A stretch of DNA of 60,018 bases, from NCBI GenBank assembly GCA_945906815.1, contig CAMDRT010000024.1, positions 1 to 60,018 of the forward strand, read 5' to 3'. The DNA is from Bordetella parapertussis. Its GTDB lineage: Bacteria > Pseudomonadota > Gammaproteobacteria > Burkholderiales > SG8-41. Under the pieces are notes generated by a model that saw only the letters and a list, made by a program, of their open reading frames with translations, did not search any database and was not told the DNA's origin. The position numbers were made by a program, and so were the translations under genes. This document shows, one piece after another, positions 1 through 8,554 of this stretch. How positions within the stretch are numbered: the first letter of the stretch is position 1; every line of letters begins with the position of its first letter.

Positions 1-48
1 GGCATCGGTATGAAAAAACGGCTAAACTGATATTTGTCGTAACTTCTG

Positions 49-77
49 TTGACGGCGCGGCGGCGAATCCACAGTAT
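49..77 (+). promoter_or_regulatory. Candidate sigma70 promoter of the PQQ dehydrogenase
   Basis: TTGACG at 49-54 and CAGTAT at 72-77 are 17 bases apart, upstream of the ribosome site GGGGGAG at 108-114. The -35 box is good and the -10 box weak (3 of 6). I saw no riboswitch-like structure here. This is a pattern match only. Confidence 0.25.
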
Positions 78-123
78 GGCATTTGCCGCGTTTCAATCTC
101 AATACACGGGGGAGTCGTAAAAA

Positions 124-1800
124 ATGAAGCAATTTGCAGCGGGAGCGGCGCTGTTGGCCGCGTTTAGCGTGGGCGCGTTCGCGCAGTCGCAGCAGGATTT
201 GAATCGCGATGGCAACGGCGGCACCACGGATAACGTGCTGACCTACGGCATGGGTTATCACCAGCAGCGTTTCAGCAAGCTGGATCAGATCAACAAGAAC
301 ACGGTGAAGCGTCTGGTGCCGGTGTGGAGCGCATCGCTAGGCTCTGATACGGGAGAACAGGGCCAGCCGATGGTGCATAACGGCGTGCTGTACTCTGCGA
401 ATGTGAAGCACGTGGTGGCTATTGATGTGGGCACGGGCCGCCAGCTCTGGAACTACCCGATCGAATGGGCGCCGGAAGTGGCGCGGGTGGTGTGCTGCGG
501 CCTGAACAACAAGGGTGTGGCGCTGTTCGACGGCAAGGTGTATGTCCCGTCACTGGATGCGCACATCCACGCGATCGACGCCAAGACCGGCAAGGGCTTG
601 TGGAAAAGTAAAATCGCTGACTGGAAAGAAGGCTATTCGATCACCAGCGCGCCCAGCGTAGTCAATGGCATCGTAATGAGCGGCATGACCGGCGGCGAGT
701 TCGGCGTGCGCGGCTTTGTGGTGGGCCTGGATGCGCAGACCGGCAAGGAAGTATGGCGCCGCCATACCACGCCTGACCCGAGCGAAAAAGCCTACGCCAC
801 TTGGCCGCAGGATGATTCGTACAAACGCGGTGGCGCTTCGACCTGGATCACCGGCTCGTATGATCCGGAACTCGATCTGTCGTACTGGGGCACCAGCAAC
901 GGCGGCCCGTGGACGTGGAAAGCGCGGCCCGGTGACAACCTGTGGGTGGCCTCGGTGATCGCGATTCGCCCGAAGACCGGCGAAATCGCCTGGCACTATC
1001 AGTGGACCCCCGCTGAAACCTACGACTACGACGGCAACAACGAAAATCTGCTGGGTGAGCTCACCATCAACGGCCAGCGTCGCAAGGTGCTGATGCACGC
1101 CGACCGTAACGGTTTGATGTATGTGCTGGACCGCGCCACCGGCGAGGTGTTGGCCGGCAATCCGTATGTGAAGACCAACTGGGCGACGGGCGTTGATCTG
1201 AAGACGGGCCGGCCGATGGAGACCGAAGTGGCCAGGCGCCTGCGTGCCGGCGAGAAAGTCGAGCTGCAACCGCGCTGGACCGGCGGTAAGAACTGGTTCC
1301 CGATGTCGTTCAACCCCAACACCGGCAAGCTCTATCTGTCGATGCTGGAAGAAACCGCCATCTACCAGTTGAACAATGACCTGCCGGTGTACAAGCCGGG
1401 CGAGCGTTTTGTGGGTGTGACCTTCTCCACCAAGGATCGCGATCCGAAAGAGCCGTGGGCCTACTTCGGCGCGGTAAATCCGATGACTGGCAAGTCCGAG
1501 TGGCGCACGCCGCTGGCGGAGATACCGAGCTGGTCGGGTACCTTGGTGACTGCGGGTGGACTGGTGTTTGGTGGTGTGCAGACGGGTGAATTCCTGGCGA
1601 TGGACGAGGCCAGTGGCAAGATTGTGTGGCAGTTCAAGACCTCATCGGGCGTCAATTCACAGCCGATCACCTACACCCACAAAGGCAAGCAGTATGTGTC
1701 TGTGTTGTCGGGTCTGGGCGGCGGGGCCTCGTCGCGCCGCGGAACGGCGGGCAAAGTGCTGCCGGGTGGAACGGTGTGGACCTTCGCGCTGATGGACTGA
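124..1800 (+). CDS. PQQ-dependent alcohol dehydrogenase with lanthanide-type DYD motif
   Basis: Periplasmic quinoprotein expected to oxidise an alcohol with PQQ and pass electrons to a c-type cytochrome. Residues 1-20 are a signal peptide ending AFA/Q. Family marks are the vicinal disulfide C124-C125 (VVCCG), metal ligand E192 in GGEFGVRG, N259 in GTSNGG and catalytic D301 in TYDYDG. D303, two residues after the catalytic Asp, matches the extra carboxylate that distinguishes lanthanide enzymes (XoxF, PedH) from calcium enzymes, which have Ala or Ser there. At 558 residues it lacks a C-terminal haem domain, so the cytochrome gene downstream is the likely electron acceptor. GGGGGAG at 108-114 fixes the start. 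Substrate and metal are inferred, and I do not call it xoxF. Confidence 0.93.
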   Translation: MKQFAAGAALLAAFSVGAFAQSQQDLNRDGNGGTTDNVLTYGMGYHQQRFSKLDQINKNTVKRLVPVWSASLGSDTGEQGQPMVHNGVLYSANVKHVVAIDVGTGRQLWNYPIEWAPEVARVVCCGLNNKGVALFDGKVYVPSLDAHIHAIDAKTGKGLWKSKIADWKEGYSITSAPSVVNGIVMSGMTGGEFGVRGFVVGLDAQTGKEVWRRHTTPDPSEKAYATWPQDDSYKRGGASTWITGSYDPELDLSYWGTSNGGPWTWKARPGDNLWVASVIAIRPKTGEIAWHYQWTPAETYDYDGNNENLLGELTINGQRRKVLMHADRNGLMYVLDRATGEVLAGNPYVKTNWATGVDLKTGRPMETEVARRLRAGEKVELQPRWTGGKNWFPMSFNPNTGKLYLSMLEETAIYQLNNDLPVYKPGERFVGVTFSTKDRDPKEPWAYFGAVNPMTGKSEWRTPLAEIPSWSGTLVTAGGLVFGGVQTGEFLAMDEASGKIVWQFKTSSGVNSQPITYTHKGKQYVSVLSGLGGGASSRRGTAGKVLPGGTVWTFALMD

Positions 1801-1822
1801 GTTACCAAAGCTAAATGCACGC

Positions 1823-1854
1823 ATCCCACTGGCTCGCGCCAGTGGGATTTTTTT
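1823..1854 (+). terminator. Rho-independent terminator after the PQQ dehydrogenase
   Basis: Perfect 11-bp stem (1823-1833 with 1838-1848), a four-base loop and a run of seven T ending at 1854. It lies 22 bases after the dehydrogenase stop, so the cytochrome gene downstream probably depends on readthrough or its own promoter. Confidence 0.9.
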
Positions 1855-1886
1855 ATAGCAACGAAATGACGTCAGCCATTGATTTT

Positions 1887-2204
1887 ATGAAAAAAGTTTT
1901 ATCACTGTTGAGTGCGTTTGCAGTCCTCGCCGTACTCCAACAAGCGGCTCACGCACAACCGTTCGCACGCGAACAATTCAAATTCGGCGCGGACACCTAT
2001 GGGCGCCATTGCGCGGCGTGCCACGGCATGCGCATGAAAAATACCGAAGGCGCGTTTGATTTGCCGACTTTTCCCAAGGATGGAAAAGAACGTTTTGTGC
2101 GCTCGGTGAGCAAGGGCAAGAACAGCATGCCGCCGTGGGAAGGATTATTGAAGCCCGAGGAAATCGAGGCGCTGTGGGCTTATGTATTCATGGGGGACCA
2201 GTAA
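1887..2204 (+). CDS. Small periplasmic c-type cytochrome
   Basis: Class I cytochrome c of 105 residues, the likely electron acceptor for the PQQ dehydrogenase just upstream. Residues 1-23 form a signal peptide (ending AHA/Q). The single haem site is C42-A-A-C45-H46, and M81 in KNSMPPW is the probable sixth ligand. I chose the ATG at 1887 because it begins directly with the signal peptide. In-frame starts at 1815 and 1866 either overlap the terminator hairpin or add an unneeded leader. No strong ribosome site precedes 1887, so the exact start is not certain. Confidence 0.85.
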   Translation: MKKVLSLLSAFAVLAVLQQAAHAQPFAREQFKFGADTYGRHCAACHGMRMKNTEGAFDLPTFPKDGKERFVRSVSKGKNSMPPWEGLLKPEEIEALWAYVFMGDQ

Positions 2205-2269
2205 ATGCCCTCCGGCACAGCCGTGGGGTATTTAGCGGGGTGCCGAGTATGATTTGCACGTAGGCCGAC

Positions 2270-3688
2270 ATGGTTCACAGGGTTCAATGTGCTCAGTCCC
2301 GCCTTGCCCAACTCGCGCTGGCCGTTCCCGCGCTGACCATTGCTGTGGGTGTTTTTTTGTTCCTGCTTGCGCCTACACCGCGGGCACAGGACCAGCCACA
2401 TGACGATTTTGTCCGCTCGCTGGCTGGTGCTATCGATCAGACGTCCCTGACGTCGCGCGAGCGGCTCGGCCTGCGGCTGTTTTTCGACCCCAGCCTGTCA
2501 CAGCCAGCCGGTACCGCGTGCGCCTCGTGCCACGATCCCAGACGCGCTTTTACCGGCAACAACAACACCATGATCGGGGTTGCGTTGGGCAGCCGCTCCG
2601 ATCAGTTCGGCACGCGCGATGCGCCTACCCTGATGTACCTGGCCACTGCGCCGCGCTTTGGCAGCATCGAGCAGGATGGCAAACGCGTGCCGGTGGGCGG
2701 TCATTTCTGGGACGGCCGCGCCGACACGCTCGAAGAGCAGGCCACCCAGCCGTTTTTCAACCCGCTGGAAATGAATAACCCCGATACACCGGCGCTGATC
2801 GCCAAGGTCGCAAAAGCCACCTACGCCGCCGCATTTCGAAAAGAGTGGGGCGCTGCTATTTTCGACCATCCCGAGGCGGCGCTCGACGCGGTGGCAGCCT
2901 CGCTAGCCGCGTTCGAACGCACGCGCGTATTCCAGCCGTTTACCTCGAAATTCGATCATGTGATGCGCGGCACGGCGCAATTCACCGAACAGGAGCAGCG
3001 CGGCCTGAGTCTTTTTACCATACGCCAAAAAGGCAATTGCGCGCAGTGCCATAGCGTCGATGCCGCGTCACGCGATCCACAGAAATCGCTGTTCACGGAT
3101 TTCAGTTACCGCGCGCTGGGGCTGCCGCGCAGCATGCGCATTCCGAAGAATGCCGATCCGGCGTTTATTGATCTTGGATTGTGCGAGCGCGTGCCGGTGG
3201 CGCTCGCGAAAGTGCGCAAGCCGCCACTGGCACAGGCGGTGCTCACGCCAGCGCCGGGCGCCAAGCCGCTGGCGGCGGATGCCGCAAGCTGCGGCCTTTT
3301 CAAAACGCCGACACTGCGCAATATCACGCTCACCGCGCCCTACATGCACAACGGCATATTCGACCATCTGCGCGATGCAGTCGCGTTCTACGCCACGCGC
3401 GATACCGATCCGGCGCGGTGGTTTCCCAAGGGCAATAAATTTAACGATCTGCCGGCCCAGTATCATGCCAATGTCGATGTCGACACGCCGCCTTATCAGC
3501 GCCGCCCGCAACAGCGCCCGCAACTGAACACCGAAGAAATCGACGACATCGTGGCGTTCCTCTATACACTCACCGATGGCTACCAACCGCAGTGGAGCCG
3601 CAACGGATATAGAGCGCCGGGCGCGGTTACGCCGCCGCGATCTCCCACTTCATCCCCAGCGCCCCCAGCGTCACGCGGCGACTATTGA
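2270..3688 (+). CDS. Dihaem cytochrome c peroxidase / MauG family protein
   Basis: Exported dihaem protein of 472 residues. An N-terminal hydrophobic segment (about 13-35) acts as signal or anchor. Haem sites are C84-A-S-C87-H88 and C257-A-Q-C260-H261. Between them lies GGHFWDGR, typical of the bacterial peroxidase/MauG fold. Family members reduce peroxide or carry out long-range protein oxidation; which applies here cannot be told. It follows the PQQ dehydrogenase and cytochrome genes, suggesting one periplasmic electron-transfer unit. The last 25 or so residues are Pro/Ser/Ala-rich and unlike the family. They run up to a fragment of a PQQ dehydrogenase 3' end (3690-3731), so the C-terminus may be readthrough across an old deletion junction. 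Confidence 0.88.
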   Translation: MVHRVQCAQSRLAQLALAVPALTIAVGVFLFLLAPTPRAQDQPHDDFVRSLAGAIDQTSLTSRERLGLRLFFDPSLSQPAGTACASCHDPRRAFTGNNNTMIGVALGSRSDQFGTRDAPTLMYLATAPRFGSIEQDGKRVPVGGHFWDGRADTLEEQATQPFFNPLEMNNPDTPALIAKVAKATYAAAFRKEWGAAIFDHPEAALDAVAASLAAFERTRVFQPFTSKFDHVMRGTAQFTEQEQRGLSLFTIRQKGNCAQCHSVDAASRDPQKSLFTDFSYRALGLPRSMRIPKNADPAFIDLGLCERVPVALAKVRKPPLAQAVLTPAPGAKPLAADAASCGLFKTPTLRNITLTAPYMHNGIFDHLRDAVAFYATRDTDPARWFPKGNKFNDLPAQYHANVDVDTPPYQRRPQQRPQLNTEEIDDIVAFLYTLTDGYQPQWSRNGYRAPGAVTPPRSPTSSPAPPASRGDY

Positions 3689-3689
3689 T

Positions 3690-3731
3690 CCCGGCAGCTC
3701 GATGTGGACTTTTGCGTTGATGCCGGATTGA
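3690..3731 (+). pseudogene. Tail of a lost PQQ alcohol dehydrogenase
   Basis: These 42 bases read PGSSMWTFALMPD-stop. The intact dehydrogenase upstream ends PGGTVWTFALMD-stop. The frame differs from that of the MauG-like gene ending at 3688. The best reading is the last codons of a second PQQ dehydrogenase gene, the rest of which has been deleted. No similarity is visible upstream of the proline codon. Thirteen residues are few, so chance cannot be excluded. Confidence 0.5.
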
Positions 3732-3747
3732 AGTACAGTAATTGACA

Positions 3748-3776
3748 GTGACAACGTTGCCGGAATCCTAGACAAT
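3748..3776 (+). promoter_or_regulatory. Candidate promoter of molybdenum hydroxylase cluster 1
   Basis: GTGACA (3748-3753) and GACAAT (3771-3776) are spaced by 17 bases, placing a start of transcription near 3783, just before the ribosome site AGGGAAG and the ATG at 3807. Five of six and four of six bases match sigma70 consensus. Confidence 0.35.
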
Positions 3777-3806
3777 AATGAACTCCACCATATTCAGGGA
3801 AGCGAT

Positions 3807-4679
3807 ATGAGCGAAATGCGTTTTGAAGCGCCGCAAACACTGGCGGCGGCGGTTGCCCTGCTCGCGGGCGCGAACGGCGTGGCGAGAGTTCTGGCGGGCG
3901 GTACCGACCTGCTGATACAGATGCGTGGTGGCCGCGTTGAACCCGAACTGCTGGTCGATATCAAGGGCATCTCCGAGATGACGTCGATAACTGCCGAAAG
4001 TGGCGGCTATCGTTTCGGTGCGGCTGTTACCGCCATGGAAATGGCCGAGCACAAGGCGTTCGCGACGGCATGGCCCGGACTGACCGAAGCAGCCATGCTG
4101 ATTGGGTCGTATCAGATCAAGGGACGTGCGACGGTGGGCGGCAATCTGTGCAATGCATCACCCGCGGCGGACAGCGTGCCCGCGCTGATCGCTGCAAGTG
4201 CCATCGCGAGCATCGTGGGGCCGCAGGGCAGACGCGAGGCTGCGGTCGCGGACATCGCCACCGCACCGGGTAAGAATTCACTGGCCAAGGGCGAGATCGT
4301 GGCCTCGTTCCTGCTGCCGCCGCGAGCGGCGCATGCGGCGGATGCGTATCTGCGCTTCATACCGCGCACCGAGATGGATATTGCCGTGGTAGGCGCAGGC
4401 ATCAATCTCACACTGGATGCAAAAGGGGTCTGCACCCACGCGCGGGTAGTGCTCGGAGCGGTCGCCGAGCGCGCCTTGCTGGTGCAGGCGGCCGCGGACG
4501 CGCTGATCGGCACCACCATCGATGCTGCTGCGCTTGAGCGCATGGCTGCGGCGGCCAGCGCGGCGTGCAGGCCCATCGACGACAAACGCGGCACCAAGGC
4601 TTATCGGATCAAGGTTGCAGGTGTAATGGCGCGGCGCGCCGCCACCATAGCGCTCGACAGAGCACGGAGGATGAAATAA
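3807..4679 (+). CDS. Molybdenum hydroxylase cluster 1, FAD-binding subunit
   Basis: Medium subunit (290 residues, the usual CoxM-like length) of a xanthine dehydrogenase/CO dehydrogenase-family enzyme. It carries electrons from the iron-sulfur subunit to FAD and on to an external acceptor. Visible motifs are AGGTDLLIQM near residue 30 and TVGGNLCNASPAADS near residue 110, the two FAD-binding glycine loops. Its stop TAA shares one base with the start of the [2Fe-2S] gene (TAATG), a sign of coupled translation. The gene order medium-small-large is the CoxM-CoxS-CoxL order. The substrate is unknown. Confidence 0.92.
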   Translation: MSEMRFEAPQTLAAAVALLAGANGVARVLAGGTDLLIQMRGGRVEPELLVDIKGISEMTSITAESGGYRFGAAVTAMEMAEHKAFATAWPGLTEAAMLIGSYQIKGRATVGGNLCNASPAADSVPALIAASAIASIVGPQGRREAAVADIATAPGKNSLAKGEIVASFLLPPRAAHAADAYLRFIPRTEMDIAVVGAGINLTLDAKGVCTHARVVLGAVAERALLVQAAADALIGTTIDAAALERMAAAASAACRPIDDKRGTKAYRIKVAGVMARRAATIALDRARRMK

Positions 4680-5155
4680 TGGCCAAGCAGCATATAACAA
4701 CCACACTCAACGGCAATGCGGTTGAGTTTCTGTGCGAATCGCGCCAGACACTGCTCGAAGTGCTGCGCGACGAACTGCATCTCACCGGCACCAAGGAAGG
4801 GTGCGGCACCGGTGACTGCGGCGCGTGTACCGTCAACGTCAATGGGCGCATGATGTGTTCGTGCCTTTTCCTCGGTGTCGAGGCGCAGGGCAAGTCGATC
4901 ACCACGGTAGAGGGCATTGCCAACGGCGAGAAACTGCACGTGTTGCAGCGTAAATTCCTGGAGCACGCGGCACTGCAGTGCGGCATCTGCACACCGGGAA
5001 TGCTGGTTGCGGCGAAGACCTTGCTCGATCACAACACCAACCCGACCGAGGAAGAAGTGCGCTACTGGCTGGCGGGCAATCTGTGCCGCTGCACGGGGTA
5101 TAACCAGATCATCGAGGCGGTGCTGGATTCCGCCAAGGAAATTCGGGGAAATTAA
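4679..5155 (+). CDS. Molybdenum hydroxylase cluster 1, [2Fe-2S] subunit
   Basis: Small subunit of 158 residues carrying two [2Fe-2S] clusters that link the molybdenum centre to FAD. The plant-type cluster uses C42, C47, C50 and C62; the second uses C101, C104, C136 and C138 (CGIC and CRC). I place the start at the ATG overlapping the upstream stop. The open frame runs further upstream, but that part lies inside the FAD subunit gene. The stop is followed after two bases by the large-subunit start, so all three genes form one transcript. Confidence 0.93.
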   Translation: MAKQHITTTLNGNAVEFLCESRQTLLEVLRDELHLTGTKEGCGTGDCGACTVNVNGRMMCSCLFLGVEAQGKSITTVEGIANGEKLHVLQRKFLEHAALQCGICTPGMLVAAKTLLDHNTNPTEEEVRYWLAGNLCRCTGYNQIIEAVLDSAKEIRGN

Positions 5156-5157
5156 TC

Positions 5158-7431
5158 ATGAGCGCAGTCGTTACGGAAAAAAAACTCAAAGTCGTCGGTA
5201 CCAGCCCGGACCGTCCCGATGGTGTGCCCAAGCTCACCGGAACCGCACAATACGGCGCGGATTTTTCCCTGCCGGGGATGTTGTGGGGAAAAATCCTGCG
5301 CTCGCCGCATGCGCACGCGCGGATTCGCAGCATCGACGCCACCAAAGCGCTGGCGCTGCCGGGCGTCAAGGCGGTGATTACCGCTGCGGACCTGCCCGAG
5401 CAGAAGTTCGAGTATCTTGGCGCGGAACGTGTCGCGGTAAATTTCTGGCACATGACGCGCAACATTTTTGCGCGTGAGAAGGTGCTCTACGAGGGCCACG
5501 CGCTTGCCGCCGTCGCCGCCACCACGCCGGCCATCGCCGCCGCGGCGCTGAAACTGATAGCCGTTGATTACGAAGTGCTGCCGCATGTGATCGATGTCGA
5601 TGAGGCGATGAAGCCCGATGCGCCGCTGTTGTTTGAGGACATGATTACGCGCGGTATCGAACCGCCGCCCACCAAGCCGTCCAATATTTCCAAGCGGCTC
5701 GGTTTCAAGATTGGTGACCCGGATGCAGCCTTTGCCGCGGCCGATGAAGTGGTCGAAGCGAGTTTCAAAACCGCGCCGGTGCATCAAGGCTACATCGAGC
5801 CGCAATCCTGCCTCGCGCGCTGCGATGCGGATGGTCAGGCGGAACTGTGGTCGTCGAGCCAGGGCCACTTCGTGGTGCGTACCATGACGGTGAAGCTGCT
5901 CGGCATGAAAACCGGCGATCTGCGGGTGCACCCCGCTGAGATCGGCGGCGCCTTTGGTGGCAAGACTGTGGTCTATGTCGAGCCAGTGGCGGTTGCGCTC
6001 TCGCGCAAGACCGGCCACCCGGTGAAAATCATGATGACCCGCGAAGATGTGTTCAAGGCCACCGGGCCGACTTCCGGCGCATCGATGACCATCAAGATCG
6101 GCGTCATGCGCGACGGCAAGATCGTCGCGGCGCATGGTCTGTTCAAGTATCAGGCAGGGGCGTTCCCCGGCTCGCCGGTGATGAACGGTTGCATGTGTGG
6201 TTTCGCGCCGTATGATATTGCCAACGTGGAAACCGTGGGCTACGACGTGGTGTGCAATCGCCCGAAAACCGTGGCCTATCGCGCGCCGGGTTCACCGATC
6301 TCGGCCTTTGCTTGCGAAAGCACACTGGATCTGGCCGCACGGAAAATTGGCATGGACCCGTTGCAATTCCGGCTGAAGAATATTGCCAAGCCGGGCACGC
6401 CGACGGTTTTTGGCACCAAGCTTCAGCACGCCGGTTTTGCCGAAACGCTGCAGGCATTGCAGAAGCATCCCGGCTACACCAAGCCGCTGGGCAAGAATCA
6501 GGGGCGCGGCCTGGCCGTGGGCTACTGGTTTAACGGCGGCGGAGAATCGAGTGCAACCGTGCATGTCAACGAAGACGGCACGGTGGTGGTTGCCACCGGC
6601 AGCCCGGACATCGGCGGCTCACGCGCGTCCACCGCGCAGATGGCGGCCGAGACTCTGGGCATCGAATATGACCGCGTGCGGCCGATCATCGCCGACACCA
6701 ACTCGGTGGGCTACACCCAGGCCACCGGCGGTTCGCGCGTCACCTTTGCCACTGGCATGACCGTAATCAACGCCTGCAACAAAGTCATCGACGAGATGTG
6801 CGAGCGCGTGGCGAAGTTGTGGAAAATAGACCGCGTCGACGTGATCTGGGAAGACGGTTGCGCGCGCCCTGCGGGCAAACACGCGGGCGAGTTCGAAGCG
6901 ATGCCGTTAAAGGCGATTGCCGCCAAGCGCACTGCCACCGGCGGGCCGATTACCGCATCGGCGTCGATCAATGCAGAAGGCCAGGCGCCCGGATTCTCCG
7001 CGCAGTTTTGCGACGTAGAGGTCGATCCTGATACGGGTCACGTCAAGATTCTGAGCTACGTGGCCGCGCAGGATGTCGGCCGTGCCATTCATCCCAGCTA
7101 TTGCTCAGGGCAAATCCACGGCGGCGTGGTGCAGGGCATCGGCTGGGCGTTGAATGAAGAATACATCTACGACAAGGCCGGCCGTCTTGAGAACGCGGGA
7201 TTTTTGGACTATCGCATGCCAGTTGCCTCCGATGTGCCGATGATTGAATCGATACTGGTTGAGGTGCCGAACCCGAAGCACCCGTACGGGGTGAAGGGTG
7301 TGGCTGAAGCCAACATCGTGCCGCCGATGGCGGCTATTGCCAATGCCATACACAGCGCCACCGGCCGCCGCATGACTGAACTGCCGATGTCGCCGCCCAA
7401 GGTGCTCGCCGCGCTCGACGCTGCTCGCTGA
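5158..7431 (+). CDS. Molybdenum hydroxylase cluster 1, molybdopterin-binding subunit
   Basis: Catalytic subunit (757 residues) of a xanthine dehydrogenase-family enzyme, which hydroxylates a carbon next to nitrogen, oxygen or a carbonyl using water. The N-terminal Ald_Xan_dh_C-type domain opens with PDGVPKLTGTAQYGADF. The molybdopterin domain shows GGAFGGK near residue 263 and AYRAPGSP near 375. The catalytic base is E717 in GVKGVAEA. AYRAPG replaces the AYXCSFR loop of true CO dehydrogenase, so this is not CoxL proper. No maturation gene (XdhC, MocA, CoxI type) lies nearby. Family assignment is firm; the substrate is not known. Confidence 0.92.
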   Translation: MSAVVTEKKLKVVGTSPDRPDGVPKLTGTAQYGADFSLPGMLWGKILRSPHAHARIRSIDATKALALPGVKAVITAADLPEQKFEYLGAERVAVNFWHMTRNIFAREKVLYEGHALAAVAATTPAIAAAALKLIAVDYEVLPHVIDVDEAMKPDAPLLFEDMITRGIEPPPTKPSNISKRLGFKIGDPDAAFAAADEVVEASFKTAPVHQGYIEPQSCLARCDADGQAELWSSSQGHFVVRTMTVKLLGMKTGDLRVHPAEIGGAFGGKTVVYVEPVAVALSRKTGHPVKIMMTREDVFKATGPTSGASMTIKIGVMRDGKIVAAHGLFKYQAGAFPGSPVMNGCMCGFAPYDIANVETVGYDVVCNRPKTVAYRAPGSPISAFACESTLDLAARKIGMDPLQFRLKNIAKPGTPTVFGTKLQHAGFAETLQALQKHPGYTKPLGKNQGRGLAVGYWFNGGGESSATVHVNEDGTVVVATGSPDIGGSRASTAQMAAETLGIEYDRVRPIIADTNSVGYTQATGGSRVTFATGMTVINACNKVIDEMCERVAKLWKIDRVDVIWEDGCARPAGKHAGEFEAMPLKAIAAKRTATGGPITASASINAEGQAPGFSAQFCDVEVDPDTGHVKILSYVAAQDVGRAIHPSYCSGQIHGGVVQGIGWALNEEYIYDKAGRLENAGFLDYRMPVASDVPMIESILVEVPNPKHPYGVKGVAEANIVPPMAAIANAIHSATGRRMTELPMSPPKVLAALDAAR

Positions 7432-7502
7432 GTTAGCGCCGCACTGCAGAGGACACGCAAAGGAAATTCAAACTTAGCGGAACTATTCAAGTTCGATTTT
7501 AA

Positions 7503-7605
7503 AAAACATCCTCACCGCAGAGGCGCAAAGGCGCAGAGAACCCCCGCAGAGAAAAGCAGTTCTCTGCGTAACCTCTGCGTCTCTGTGCCTCTGCGGTGAT
7601 GTTTT
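7503..7605. repeat. Long imperfect palindrome, GCAGAGG-word family
   Basis: Arms 7503-7540 and 7560-7605 pair imperfectly. Each arm is built of near-repeats of the word CGCAGAGG. It fills the space between the cluster 1 large subunit and the isocitrate-lyase-family gene. There is no ORF and no T-run, so it is not a classical terminator. Confidence 0.85.
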
Positions 7606-7652
7606 GAATTACCTGGTCTACACATCACCATCGAGCACGGGGAGCACTACGG

Positions 7653-8522
7653 ATGAGCGCAGCAAAGACGTTACGCAATCTGCTGGCCGGCAACCGCGCA
7701 TTGATTGCGCCGGCGGTGTTCAACCCGCTGTCCGCGAAACTTGCCGAAGCGGCCGGCTTCGAAGTGTTATATCTCGGCGGCGGTACCATCGGCTATATCA
7801 ATTGCTGCCTCGAAGCCAATCTCAACATCACGCAATTGTGCCAGGCTGCGATCGACATTCGTGCGGCGTGCAGCCTGCCACTGATCCTCGATGGTGCGGC
7901 CGGCTTTGGCGATCCGATGCACATGCATCACACCATCGGCATGTCCGAAGCGGCGGGTTTTGCCGCCATCGAAATCGAGGATCAGATCCTGCCCAAGCGC
8001 GCGCATCATCACGTCGGCATAGAGCACATGGTGCCGCTGGAATTGATGACGGCCAAGGTGCGTGAGGCGGCGCGCGCACGGCGCGATCCTGATTTTGTCA
8101 TCATCGCGCGCACCAATGCCATACGTGGACCCGGTGGCATGGACGATGCGATCCAGCGCGCACGCGCCTACCGCGAGGCCGGCGCCGATATGCTGTATTT
8201 GAGCGTGCGCAACGCCGATGATGCACGTCGCGTCGCGCGCGAACTGCCGCCGCCCTTCATGTTCGGCCTGCCCGGGCATGGTGCAGAAGGCGCGGGCCTG
8301 CCGCTCGCTGAACTGGGCGCGCTCGGCTACCGCATTCTTGCGAGTTCGATTTCGGCGTGGGCGTTTCACCGCGCGTTAAAGCAAAGTTACGATTGTCTTG
8401 CGCGCGGCGAGCCTGATCCGCTGATGGTGGGCGTCACGCACAAGGCCGAGCAGGATGCCGTGCATCAGAGCATAGGCCTGGAGCACCTGCTGGCGGTGGA
8501 GCGCGCAACCGTCGAGAAGTAA
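7653..8522 (+). CDS. Isocitrate lyase / PEP mutase family protein, active site altered
   Basis: TIM-barrel enzyme of 289 residues related to methylisocitrate lyase, dimethylmalate lyase and oxaloacetate decarboxylase. The conserved EDQ metal region is present, followed by LPKRAHHH. In lyases of this family the latter is a KKCGH-type motif with a catalytic Cys, which here is Ala. The usual DxD pair (as in DADTGFG) reads LDGAAGFGD, so the second Asp is lost. These changes make C-C lyase activity uncertain. It precedes an MDR oxidoreductase by 32 bases and is probably cotranscribed. Start at ATG 7653, after a GGGGAG ribosome site. Confidence 0.85.
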   Translation: MSAAKTLRNLLAGNRALIAPAVFNPLSAKLAEAAGFEVLYLGGGTIGYINCCLEANLNITQLCQAAIDIRAACSLPLILDGAAGFGDPMHMHHTIGMSEAAGFAAIEIEDQILPKRAHHHVGIEHMVPLELMTAKVREAARARRDPDFVIIARTNAIRGPGGMDDAIQRARAYREAGADMLYLSVRNADDARRVARELPPPFMFGLPGHGAEGAGLPLAELGALGYRILASSISAWAFHRALKQSYDCLARGEPDPLMVGVTHKAEQDAVHQSIGLEHLLAVERATVEK

Positions 8523-8554
8523 GCAGGACGAATTCCAACACGAGGGAGTTTCAG

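Noticed and set aside
550..1269. Long open frame on the strand opposite the PQQ dehydrogenase
   Set aside because: GC-rich codon bias leaves the opposite frames open. The product has no recognisable domain, while the plus-strand protein has every family residue.
124..1800. Naming the PQQ dehydrogenase xoxF
   Set aside because: The DYD motif supports lanthanide use, but length and neighbours (no xoxG/xoxJ) do not support methanol dehydrogenase. Other alcohol dehydrogenases share the motif.
1815..1886. Earlier start for the cytochrome c gene
   Set aside because: It would place the start inside the terminator hairpin and put about 24 residues before the signal peptide.
5158..7431. Carbon monoxide dehydrogenase (coxL)
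   Set aside because: The loop reads AYRAPG, not the Cys-containing AYXCSFR of form I CO dehydrogenase.
7503..7605. CRISPR array
   Set aside because: Short repeated words are present, but they are inverted and variable, with no constant repeat or spacer length and no cas genes anywhere in the window.
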